Of a stretch of 64,000 nucleotides of DNA, positions 8,867 to 16,083 are shown piece after piece. The notes beneath the pieces were generated by a model. That model had not been told where the DNA came from. It did not search any database and saw only the letters and a list, made by a program, of their open reading frames with translations. Source of the DNA: Paenibacillus herberti (GTDB lineage: Bacteria > Bacillota > Bacilli > Paenibacillales > Paenibacillaceae); the NCBI RefSeq assembly GCF_002233675.1, contig NZ_NMUQ01000002.1:937360-1001359 (forward strand), written 5' to 3'. A program made the position numbers and the translations under genes. Position 1 is the first letter of the stretch. Each line of letters starts with the position of its first letter.

Positions 8867-9318
8867 AGTGGTGAGAGCCTTCTGTAACGGGGTGAAAAGC
8901 CAATTCGGACAAGCTTGGAGTAATGACCGTAAAGCATCGCTTCCAGCTAAATCTCAATCTCGTTCGCGTCTAGCAATCTTCCAAACCGGCCGCCAATGAG
9001 AGTCTATCTGTGACCTTTCGCCGATTCTCGACGATTTTCTACAAAAAAATTTCTAGATGTAGCAGGAATTTTTCACTCAGGGGACGAATACCTAAACCTC
9101 GAAAAATTTCTCCCGGAGATCCCGGCAGCTCCGCCGCTTGCCGCACCAGTTCGGAGAACCGGGAGGAAAAGAACGGCGTCACAATGTCTAGCGGCGGCAA
9201 ACGCACCGCGGCTTTTACCGGACATTAGGCAAGCCGCTCTAGTTTCGTCCGTACCTGCTGCGATGGCAGCAACGATCGCACTTCAATTGAGAACTTTATA
9301 TTTCGGGAGGAAACAACC
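8867..9318 (+). other. Intergenic region upstream of hup
   Basis: 452 bases without a credible gene. The most visible structure is a TGCTGC/GCAGCA hairpin (9256-9271). TATATT at about 9298-9303, shortly before the GGGAGGAAAC ribosome site of hup, is a possible -10 without a good -35. A long untranslated leader for the abundant HU protein is plausible but not demonstrated. Confidence 0.4.
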
Positions 9319-9591
9319 ATGAACAAGAACGACCTTATCAACAGCATTGCAACGAAAAGCGGACTGACTAAGCGCGACGTAGAATCCGTCCTGAACGGCT
9401 TCCTCGGCGAAGTAACGGAAGCACTGGCTTCCGGCGACAAAGTTCAACTGATCGGCTTCGGCACGTTCGAAACCCGTACTCGCTCCGGCCGCACTGGCCG
9501 CAACCCGCAAACGGGCCAAGAAATCACGATTCCGGAATCCAAAGTTCCTGCATTCAAAGCCGGCAACAAGCTGAAAGAAGCCATCAAGTAA
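9319..9591 (+). CDS. hup: HU family DNA-binding protein
   Basis: Small histone-like nucleoid protein that bends and compacts DNA. The 90-residue sequence is canonical: MNKNDLINSIATKSGLTKRD at the N-terminus, VQLIGFGTFETRTRSGRTGRNPQTG forming the strands leading to the DNA-binding arm with the conserved RNPQTG, and a basic C-terminus. GGGAGGAAACAACC gives a strong ribosome site. It lies between mazG and the S4-domain gene; B. subtilis has hbs elsewhere. The next gene starts at the base right after the hup stop, so the two are probably co-translated. Confidence 0.97.
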   Translation: MNKNDLINSIATKSGLTKRDVESVLNGFLGEVTEALASGDKVQLIGFGTFETRTRSGRTGRNPQTGQEITIPESKVPAFKAGNKLKEAIK

Positions 9592-9873
9592 TTGAGGCTC
9601 GACAAGTTCCTTAAAGTCTCCAGGCTCATCAAGCGGCGCACTGTCGCCAAGGATGTGTCGGAGCAGGGCCGCGTATGGATCAATGGCCGCGAGGCCAAGC
9701 CGAGCAGCTCCGTCAAAGCCGGTGACGAGCTGCGTATCCAATACGGGTTGAAGTACGTCACCGTGCGTATCGAGCGCACGGCAGAGACCACTCGCAAGGA
9801 TGAAGCGGCAACGCTTTATACGCTGGTCAAGGAAGAATCACGGGAACGCGAGGACAATGGGCTCGGCTTTTAG
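9592..9873 (+). CDS. rqcP: S4-domain RNA-binding protein RqcP (YabO)
   Basis: Hsp15-like S4 protein that binds the 50S subunit and, in B. subtilis, works with RqcH in ribosome quality control (alanine tailing of stalled chains). The 93 residues begin MRLDKFLKVSRLIKRRTVAK, the S4 fold, followed by GRVWINGREAKPSSSVKAGDELRI. The start is TTG immediately after the TAA of hup (TAATTG), with no separate strong ribosome site, implying coupling to hup translation. In B. subtilis yabP follows; here a strong terminator and about 13 kb of other DNA intervene. Confidence 0.93.
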   Translation: MRLDKFLKVSRLIKRRTVAKDVSEQGRVWINGREAKPSSSVKAGDELRIQYGLKYVTVRIERTAETTRKDEAATLYTLVKEESREREDNGLGF

Positions 9874-9907
9874 CCGACAATCAAAGTTCTGCTGTATCCT
9901 ACAAAAC

Positions 9908-9941
9908 AAGCAAGGTCCCTCTGTGGATCTTGCTTTTTTGT
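9908..9941 (+). terminator. Strong intrinsic terminator after rqcP
   Basis: AAGCAAGGTCC and GGATCTTGCTT (11 bp, one G-U) with loop CTCTGT are followed by a T run. It marks the left border of the inserted catabolic region. Confidence 0.92.
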
Positions 9942-10007
9942 CTTTTATATTCTGGTTGCATCCACAGTACGGCTGAATTTCGAGCGAAGGAGGGAACGGA
10001 GATACCC

Positions 10008-10080
10008 TAACGGAACTCAGAAGCGCTATTTGGTCGGAATGGATGTAATTGAGATTGTAACGGAACTGAGACGTGATATT
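10008..10080 (+). repeat. Two copies of a dispersed repeat (TAACGGAACTNAGA...)
   Basis: TAACGGAACTCAGAAGCGCTATTT (reported in parts: TAACGGAACT at 10008, AGAAGCGCTATT after it) and TAACGGAACTGAGACGTGATATT-like DNA at 10058-10080 are direct copies about 50 bases apart. Four more copies are at 25.55-25.73 kb, two inverted. The stretch from 10081 to the end of the lacI gene holds no other feature I can recognise. Confidence 0.7.
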
Positions 10081-10298
10081 CCCCATTAATATCGACTTTT
10101 TTCGGCGAACGGGCTGTTCCCCTAATTCTGGGAGTTGAGGGCGAAATAGTTCGTCATCTACATCGAGCCTGTGCATGCGGCTACCGTCCAACGACTAAAT
10201 CCACCTAGCGTCGTGTGGTTGGCTGCCAATATGTGTGGCCCAACCGCGCCGGAATTTACTGTCTGCACTTACTCTAAAACGTACCTCTACTCCCTGTC

Positions 10299-11324
10299 CT
10301 ACCTACTCCGCGTACTATCTCGAACAACGAGTTTAGGCGTCAGCTGGATATTTGCTATTTTTCTCTCTTCGCTATTAATAATTTGAACCAATTGCTCCAT
10401 GGCAATTTCGCCAATTCGATCAAGCTCTTCTTCTACTGTCGTAAGTTTGGGGCGGATGAAATCGGAAAAGAAATGATTGCCAAAGCCGATGATGGAAAGG
10501 TCATTCGGGATAGAGATACCTAAGTCGGATGCCGCAGAAGTTACAGCCAGAGCTGTCGTATCACTAAAACAAAAGATAGCGTCGGGGAGATTCCGGCCTT
10601 GGCGGATTAGTCCAGTGAACGTATCGTATCCCTTCTGAGGCGTTGTTTGATTCATGAGGATATTGTCATCGGGAAATTCCAGTCCAATCTCTTCAAACGC
10701 AGCCCTAACGCCGTTCACTCTGAGCGTGTTATGGAACCACTGCTCATTACCAGCGAAAATCAACAGATCCCGATGGCCCTGCTCTAATAAATGTTTAGCC
10801 GCTATATAACCGCCGATTCGCTCATTGGTGGAAACAGAGTTCTCAATTTTGGGATCAGGAAATTTACCAATGATGATGTACGGGATATTTTCTTTTTCAA
10901 ATAGATAGGGGAAGCTGTCGTTCAATCCAACACCCATAATAATAAATCCATCTGCTTGATGATTATTTATGATTTTCAGGTATTCATTATCGTCCAGTTT
11001 GGCCGTCGTAACGATGGTGACGTTGTAATCATGCTTGGCCGCCACGTTTCCGATCCCATACACGACCTGCGGAAAAACAGGGCTGATCAAAGCGCGGCTA
11101 ATATTCCGATCAGGAACGATAATAGCAATGTTTTTAATTGGCCCTTTAGCTAACGCTTTGGCCGCCACATTCGGACGGAAATTGTACTGCTCAACGATCT
11201 TTTGTATTTTAAGCTTGGTTTCAGGCTTAACCTTGTCCGAGCCGTTTATAGCGCGGGAAACCGTAGACTTATCAACCTCCGCCAAGCGAGCAATATCCGC
11301 AATGGTAATCGTCTTTTTCTTCAT
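10299..11324 (-). CDS. LacI-family transcriptional regulator of the catabolic island
   Basis: Sugar-responsive repressor, 341 residues. The N-terminal HTH is TIADIARLAEVDKSTVSRAI (about residues 5-25) followed by a hinge with NFRPNVAAKALA; the rest is a periplasmic-binding-like effector domain (IAIIVPD, NHQADGFIIMGV, FSDTTALAV, IIGFGNHFFSDFI). ATG 11324 has GGAAGGCAGGA upstream on its strand. It is divergent from the transporter and enzyme genes, and two LacI-type palindromes lie at the promoters of those genes, so it very probably controls them. The inducer is unknown. I see no clear operator in front of its own gene. G+C is visibly lower than in mazG or yabM. Confidence 0.93.
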   Translation of the reverse strand: MKKKTITIADIARLAEVDKSTVSRAINGSDKVKPETKLKIQKIVEQYNFRPNVAAKALAKGPIKNIAIIVPDRNISRALISPVFPQVVYGIGNVAAKHDYNVTIVTTAKLDDNEYLKIINNHQADGFIIMGVGLNDSFPYLFEKENIPYIIIGKFPDPKIENSVSTNERIGGYIAAKHLLEQGHRDLLIFAGNEQWFHNTLRVNGVRAAFEEIGLEFPDDNILMNQTTPQKGYDTFTGLIRQGRNLPDAIFCFSDTTALAVTSAASDLGISIPNDLSIIGFGNHFFSDFIRPKLTTVEEELDRIGEIAMEQLVQIINSEERKIANIQLTPKLVVRDSTRSR

Positions 11325-11509
11325 CGATATTCCTGCCTTCCAAATGATTAACCGGAGTATATATATAAAATAAACGGTTCGTTCCGCTTCCTGTTTGTTT
11401 CTCTAGTTCAACATATATAGTTTGCTTTTAAAACTAAGCAAGTGTCAAGGCACCGTTAAATGATCCAACCGGCATGGAGCCCCCTTACCCCTACCACATG
11501 AAAATTGTA

Positions 11510-11538
11510 TTGCCACAGATAACATTACCATGCATAAT
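11510..11538 (+). promoter_or_regulatory. Promoter P1 of the island
   Basis: TTGCCA at 11510-11515, a 17-base spacer and CATAAT at 11533-11538 preceded by TG form a SigA-type promoter with its start expected at about 11545, inside operator O1. Confidence 0.7.
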
Positions 11539-11543
11539 AGCAG

Positions 11544-11563
11544 TAATACAACCGATTGTATTA
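11544..11563 (+). promoter_or_regulatory. LacI-type operator O1
   Basis: TAATACAACCGATTGTATTA is a 20-base palindrome around a central CG with one mismatched pair. It overlaps the expected transcription start of P1, the usual place for repression by a LacI-family protein. Operator O2 shares the core AATACAACCG.TTGTATT. Confidence 0.85.
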
Positions 11564-11586
11564 CATTGCTTCAAGGAGGGATTTCT

Positions 11587-12888
11587 TTGTACATCAAGGA
11601 GATTGCTGCGAGTTTTTATCCGTGGGATCTTGCAGACGAAGGCGTGGAGACCTGTATTGATAATGTGGTTCGGCTCTGCGATGTGAACAGTGTGTATTTA
11701 GTAGGCCTCATGCATAAGGAAAAGCGCCCCTTGGATCAGCTTTATTATCCTCATAATCCAAAAAGAAAATTTTATATTCCGGAAGACAGCCGGGTTTATT
11801 ACCAAATGGATGAGGCTAACTTTGCCAATACCCCACTGAAGCCGCTTTACAGCAACGAGGAATTTCTTAAGCAGAAAAACTGGCTGAATGAACTGGTGAC
11901 TTACGCGCGTAAAAAAGAGCTGAAAGTCGGAGTCGAAATTTCGCACACGATCTATGACGCTGATATTGCTGAACGTGATTATCCGGAGATCCTGCAGAGG
12001 AACGTTTATGGCGAACCCGTCGGCGGCGAAAAGATTATCGATCAACGCGTCCTATGTCCGAATCATGACTATGTAAGAGAGTATATTAAGGCGCTGTTTT
12101 ATGACACCGCTTTAAATAACGATATCGATTATATCCAGAGCTGCCTGGTCATGTTTTATGAAGGAAGACCGCTCCAGAACGATTACGACCGCGAAATAGC
12201 GAATGTACTCGGCGTTCTTCATGGAGGCTGCTTTTGCCAAAGCTGCGCCCATAAAGCTAAAGCAATGGGTTATAACTGGGACCAGATTAAACATGACATG
12301 ACTGAATTGTATGATATCGCTACGGAACGCGAACTTATGGACATGATGACTTTGAGCCTGTTGGATCAGGGCAATTTACTGGCAACCGGTCTGTTGTTGG
12401 AATATCCATCGTTCTATCAGTGGCTGGAGTTCAGAACAAAGTCCATCACGGAGCTATTTAAGGACATCTATGGATCAATCAAGAGGGCTAATCCTAAAGT
12501 CGAGTTCCGTTACAACACGTATATCAGGTATCCCGAATTAGGCGGAATGAACTTTGCAAGCATTCGTGATTATGTCGATTCGGTACGGGAATCCGATTAC
12601 TCGGAGCAATCCGGCGACCTGAAACGGTTGGAATTAAAACGCCAAAAGATATTAAAAATACGCAGAGCAATCGGATATGAAAAGGATCTCCTTGCAGGTG
12701 TCGGAATTCGCATGAATGCTAACGAGGAAATTGTGCGGGAAAGCTTAAAAATGCTAGGAAAACTAGGGATTGACGGTATCTCGTTAGGGCATTACGACGG
12801 GGCTACTTTTGCACGGCTGCAAGCTGTAAAAGAGGGGATGATCGAAGGGGAAATCCTCATGCAGCAAGGGAAACATGCGGAAACCTAG
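11587..12888 (+). CDS. Uncharacterised protein, possible glycoside-hydrolase-like TIM barrel
   Basis: 433 residues, no secretion signal, family not recognised. The pattern of alternating strands and helices with VLCPNHDYVREYIKALF and GGCFCQSCAHKAKAMG (a CxC-x2-C-like cysteine cluster near residue 220) resembles hypothetical glycoside-hydrolase-type barrels often found next to sugar ABC transporters. I infer a cytoplasmic role on the imported sugar. The start is TTG 11587, 9 bases after AAGGAGGGA; the longer in-frame ATG at 11530 would place operator O1 inside the gene. It is the first gene under P1/O1; 94 bases separate it from the next gene, which has its own promoter and operator. Confidence 0.8.
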   Translation: MYIKEIAASFYPWDLADEGVETCIDNVVRLCDVNSVYLVGLMHKEKRPLDQLYYPHNPKRKFYIPEDSRVYYQMDEANFANTPLKPLYSNEEFLKQKNWLNELVTYARKKELKVGVEISHTIYDADIAERDYPEILQRNVYGEPVGGEKIIDQRVLCPNHDYVREYIKALFYDTALNNDIDYIQSCLVMFYEGRPLQNDYDREIANVLGVLHGGCFCQSCAHKAKAMGYNWDQIKHDMTELYDIATERELMDMMTLSLLDQGNLLATGLLLEYPSFYQWLEFRTKSITELFKDIYGSIKRANPKVEFRYNTYIRYPELGGMNFASIRDYVDSVRESDYSEQSGDLKRLELKRQKILKIRRAIGYEKDLLAGVGIRMNANEEIVRESLKMLGKLGIDGISLGHYDGATFARLQAVKEGMIEGEILMQQGKHAET

Positions 12889-12903
12889 AGAAATAAAAAG
12901 GTA

Positions 12904-12932
12904 TTGCTAATAAAAAACAGCTTAGGTATAAT
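12904..12932 (+). promoter_or_regulatory. Promoter P2 of the island (transporter operon)
   Basis: TTGCTA at 12904-12909, a 17-base spacer and a perfect TATAAT at 12927-12932. It lies 50 bases before the binding-protein gene and immediately upstream of operator O2. Confidence 0.8.
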
Positions 12933-12935
12933 CGC

Positions 12936-12953
12936 AATACAACCGGTTGTATT
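12936..12953 (+). promoter_or_regulatory. LacI-type operator O2
   Basis: AATACAACCGGTTGTATT is a perfect 18-base palindrome with the central CG of LacI-family operators, starting 4 bases after the P2 -10. It is the symmetric form of O1. Confidence 0.88.
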
Positions 12954-12982
12954 TAAAGGAAAATAATGAGGGGGTCATTGTA

Positions 12983-14302
12983 TTGAAGAGTTTAAATCGT
13001 TTTGCAAGCGTTTTCTCATCCGTAATTCTGCTGTCTACTCTTATTGCATGCAGCAGTTCTGAAGAGCCTAGTGCTGGAACGGGTAACAGCGACAAACAGA
13101 AAAAAGCGGTTACCATTCAATACACCTTCTGGGGTGACGCGGCTACAAAAGCAACCCACGAACGGCTTGTCGACAACTTTAATAAAAAGAACACAGGCGT
13201 AACGGTGAAAGCTATCCATGTTCCAGCATTTGATCAATATTTGCAAAAGGTACAAACGACAATGGCTTCGGGAACAGCTCCTGACGTCATCAACTTTGTC
13301 CATAATGACGTTTATGCCTTTGCCTCCAGGGATGTATTGGTTGATTTGACGGAGTGGATCAAGCGGGATTGGGATGGAGCCAAGCTGGGAGAAAACTTGG
13401 GCGATCTAATGGAAGGCATGAAATATGAAGGTAAACAATATGCGCTTCCGCGTAATGCCGGCGGTTGGTATACGTACTACAACAAAACGCTATTTGATAA
13501 AGCCGGTGTTAAATATCCCGATGAAAGCTGGACGTGGGAGACGTTAGTGGCAGAAGGCAAAAAACTATCGAATAATTCAGCCAATGTTAACGAACGGACA
13601 TGGGCTATCGCCTTCGATGCCAAAGCAACTGCACAGCATATTAACTACATGTGGCAAGCGGGCGGCGACTATTTCAATGAAGATAAATCTGCCCTACTAT
13701 TCGACTCTCCAAAGACGAAGCAGGGTCTGCAATTCATGTACGACTTGATGTACAAGGATAAAATTGCGCCAGATCCAAGTATTACTTCCATCCAAAAGCC
13801 GGTTGATCTGTTCTCCTCCGGGCAGCTAGCGATGTATCAGGATTCGATGGGGAATATCGTTCGATTTACCGGTGCCAAAGATTTGAACTGGGGAATTGCT
13901 TACCTGCCTAAAGGTCCGGAAAATCGGTTTGGCCGAATTGGCGCTACCGGCTTAGCTATTCCAGAAGGAAGCAAAAATAAAGAGGCCGCTTGGGAATTTA
14001 TCAAATATGTAAACGGCAATGAAGGCCAAGAGATTTTGGCTAAAGACGGCTTCTCAGCCCCTGTCAGAGAGCAGCTGTTGCAGGATGAGTCGAAGTTTTT
14101 ACCCGCAGATAAATTCCCGATTGACCGCAACGTCGCTATAAAAGGTTACCAAGAATACGGCAAGCTGCTTCCTAGCCATAAAAATTGGACTCAAATCGAA
14201 GCCGTAGCCAAGAAATACCTCGATTTGTACTTTATTAATTCCATGAGCCTTGATGAAGCAACCAAAAAAATCATGGATGAAGCAACCCCTTTATTGAAAT
14301 AA
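12983..14302 (+). CDS. Sugar ABC transporter substrate-binding lipoprotein (CUT1 family)
   Basis: Extracytoplasmic solute receptor of about 439 residues. The N-terminus is a lipoprotein signal: Lys/Arg, a hydrophobic stretch and lipobox LIAC followed by Ser-rich linker. The mature part is COG1653-like (IQYTFWGDAATKATHERLVD; GTAPDVINFVHND; QYALPRNAGGWYTYYNK), the class that binds oligosaccharides or sugar derivatives. I chose TTG 12983, preceded at 9 bases by GAGGGGG; an upstream in-frame TTG at 12947 would add hydrophilic residues before the signal and overlap O2. A near-cre sequence, TGCAAGCGTTTTCT (13003-13016, one mismatch), lies in the first codons and could mediate CcpA control. Followed by two permeases. 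Confidence 0.92.
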   Translation: MKSLNRFASVFSSVILLSTLIACSSSEEPSAGTGNSDKQKKAVTIQYTFWGDAATKATHERLVDNFNKKNTGVTVKAIHVPAFDQYLQKVQTTMASGTAPDVINFVHNDVYAFASRDVLVDLTEWIKRDWDGAKLGENLGDLMEGMKYEGKQYALPRNAGGWYTYYNKTLFDKAGVKYPDESWTWETLVAEGKKLSNNSANVNERTWAIAFDAKATAQHINYMWQAGGDYFNEDKSALLFDSPKTKQGLQFMYDLMYKDKIAPDPSITSIQKPVDLFSSGQLAMYQDSMGNIVRFTGAKDLNWGIAYLPKGPENRFGRIGATGLAIPEGSKNKEAAWEFIKYVNGNEGQEILAKDGFSAPVREQLLQDESKFLPADKFPIDRNVAIKGYQEYGKLLPSHKNWTQIEAVAKKYLDLYFINSMSLDEATKKIMDEATPLLK

Positions 14303-14320
14303 GCAGATGAGGATAGACAG

Positions 14321-15211
14321 GTGGTGGTTCTTCTGAAAGGTTCAAATAAGGACTTGCCCGTAGCAGTGTGGTTTATACTGCCGAGTTTCATCGGATTTGC
14401 CATTTTCACGGGAATTCCAATCCTTGTAGCTTTGGTATTATCCTTTTACGATTGGAACCTATTAAATACGCCTAAGTTTGTCGGTTTTGAAAATTACGAT
14501 ACGTTATTCCGCAGCGATCCCATTTTCATGAAAGTGTTATGGAACACCTTGTACTTCGTGCTCGGGTCCGTACCGCTTAGCATTATAATCGCCCTATTTA
14601 TCGCAGTTCTCTTGAATCAGAAATTGAAAGCGATCGCATTTTTGAGGGCAGGATATTTCCTGCCCGTTATTTCCTCAATTGTCGCTGCGTCGCTCGTCTG
14701 GAAATGGATTTTCAATCCTGACTTTGGGATCATAAACGACTTTCTGAGAATGATCGGCATCAGCAATCCGCCGAAATGGATTACAAGTACGGCGTGGGCA
14801 ATGCCGTCCATTATCATTGTCGCCATATGGAAAAATCTCGGGTACAACATGGTTATTTTCTTGGCTGGGCTACAGGACATTCCTAAGGATTTATACGAAG
14901 CCGGGGAAATTGACGGAGCAAACAAGCGGCAACTGTTCTGGCATATTACGCTGCCTCTCCTACGGCCAACCACCTTTTTCATCACCATTATTTCGATCAT
15001 TGGCTCCTTCCAGGTGTTTGGACAGGCGCTGGTTATGACCGAGGGCGGGCCAGGAATATCAACGAATACAATCGTCTTTTATATTTACCAGAATGCGTTT
15101 GTTTTCTTTAAGATGGGTTACGCATCCGCTTCAGCGTGGGTTCTGTTCTTCATCGTTTTATTCTTTACAGCTATTCAGTCCAAGATCGGCAAAAGGAGGG
15201 GAGCTCTATGA
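14321..15211 (+). CDS. Sugar ABC transporter permease, MalF-like
   Basis: Inner-membrane permease of the CUT1 importer, 296 residues with about six transmembrane helices. The cytoplasmic EAA loop reads YEAGEIDGANKRQLFWHITL followed by PLLRP, the expected ATPase docking motif. GTG 14321 (or GTG 14324) follows GATGAGGATAGACAG; there is no ATG alternative in the first helix. It overlaps the next permease in an ATGA junction. No ATPase gene is present in the island, so a shared MsmX-type ATPase encoded elsewhere presumably energises it. Confidence 0.92.
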   Translation: MVVLLKGSNKDLPVAVWFILPSFIGFAIFTGIPILVALVLSFYDWNLLNTPKFVGFENYDTLFRSDPIFMKVLWNTLYFVLGSVPLSIIIALFIAVLLNQKLKAIAFLRAGYFLPVISSIVAASLVWKWIFNPDFGIINDFLRMIGISNPPKWITSTAWAMPSIIIVAIWKNLGYNMVIFLAGLQDIPKDLYEAGEIDGANKRQLFWHITLPLLRPTTFFITIISIIGSFQVFGQALVMTEGGPGISTNTIVFYIYQNAFVFFKMGYASASAWVLFFIVLFFTAIQSKIGKRRGAL

Positions 15212-16050
15212 TTCAAATGGGTAAATCGGTTAGTTCCAACTGGATCAAAGGGCTGTCTTACCTCATTTTGTTCTCCGGTTTATGGATCATGATACTCCCG
15301 TTTCTATGGATGATTTCCAGCTCCTTCAAAACGTTGGAGCAAGTGAACGAGATTCCGATTCGCTGGATTCCCACCGAGTTTCACTTTGAGAACTATCTGG
15401 AAGTGTTTCGTGTCATCCCGATGGCCAAATTCATGGGCAATACGGTGTTTGTTTCCTTTATCGTAACGGTCGTGACGTTGATGATTTGCGCCATGGCCGC
15501 CTATGCCTTTGCTCGTTTGGAGTTTAGAGGCCGTGACGCCTTATTTTTCTGTTACCTAGCCACGATGATGGTCCCGGACCAGGTTACGATGATACCGAAC
15601 TTTATTATGATGAAATATTTCGGATGGATCGACTCCTACTATGCGTTAACCATCCCTAAATTTTTCTCGGCTTTTGGAGTATTCATGCTCCGTCAGTTTT
15701 TCCTGACGATTCCGAGGGAGCTTGAGGAGGCGGCAACCATTGATGGATGCAGCCGCGCAAGAACCTTCTGGTCTGTCGTACTTCCACTCGCGAAGCCTGC
15801 TCTCGTTACGCTGGGGATCTTTACTTTCCTCGGAGAATGGAATTCCTTCCTCTGGCCTTTAATCGTTACGAACAATGTTGATTTGCAAACGATTCAAGTG
15901 GGATTACGGACCTTCCAAGGGGAGTTTGGGACCCAGTGGAATCTGCTTATGGCAGGTACCGTAATTGCCGAGCTTCCGATCATCGCGTTATACATTTTCG
16001 CCCAAAAATATATTATTGCCGGCATCGCTACCTCAGGCATTAAAGGCTAG
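15208..16050 (+). CDS. Sugar ABC transporter permease, MalG-like
   Basis: Second CUT1 permease, 280 residues, about six transmembrane helices, EAA loop ELEEAATIDGCSRARTFWSV followed by VLPLAKP. ATG 15208 overlaps the stop of the first permease (ATGA) and has AAAAGGAGGGG upstream; the in-frame ATG at 15136 lies inside the first permease and was rejected. The C-terminus KYIIAGIATSGIKG is standard for MalG homologues. It forms the heterodimeric channel with the preceding permease. Confidence 0.93.
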   Translation: MIQMGKSVSSNWIKGLSYLILFSGLWIMILPFLWMISSSFKTLEQVNEIPIRWIPTEFHFENYLEVFRVIPMAKFMGNTVFVSFIVTVVTLMICAMAAYAFARLEFRGRDALFFCYLATMMVPDQVTMIPNFIMMKYFGWIDSYYALTIPKFFSAFGVFMLRQFFLTIPRELEEAATIDGCSRARTFWSVVLPLAKPALVTLGIFTFLGEWNSFLWPLIVTNNVDLQTIQVGLRTFQGEFGTQWNLLMAGTVIAELPIIALYIFAQKYIIAGIATSGIKG

Positions 16051-16083
16051 GCAATAACAAGTACAGAGGAGAGAAACCGCTTA

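Noticed and set aside
10171..10386. Short + strand frame upstream of the lacI gene end
   Set aside because: Overlaps the lacI 3' end, no ribosome site, no similarity recognised.
14321..16050. Amino-acid or peptide transporter permeases
   Set aside because: EAA loops, pairing with a COG1653-like receptor and the LacI regulator point to a CUT1 sugar importer.
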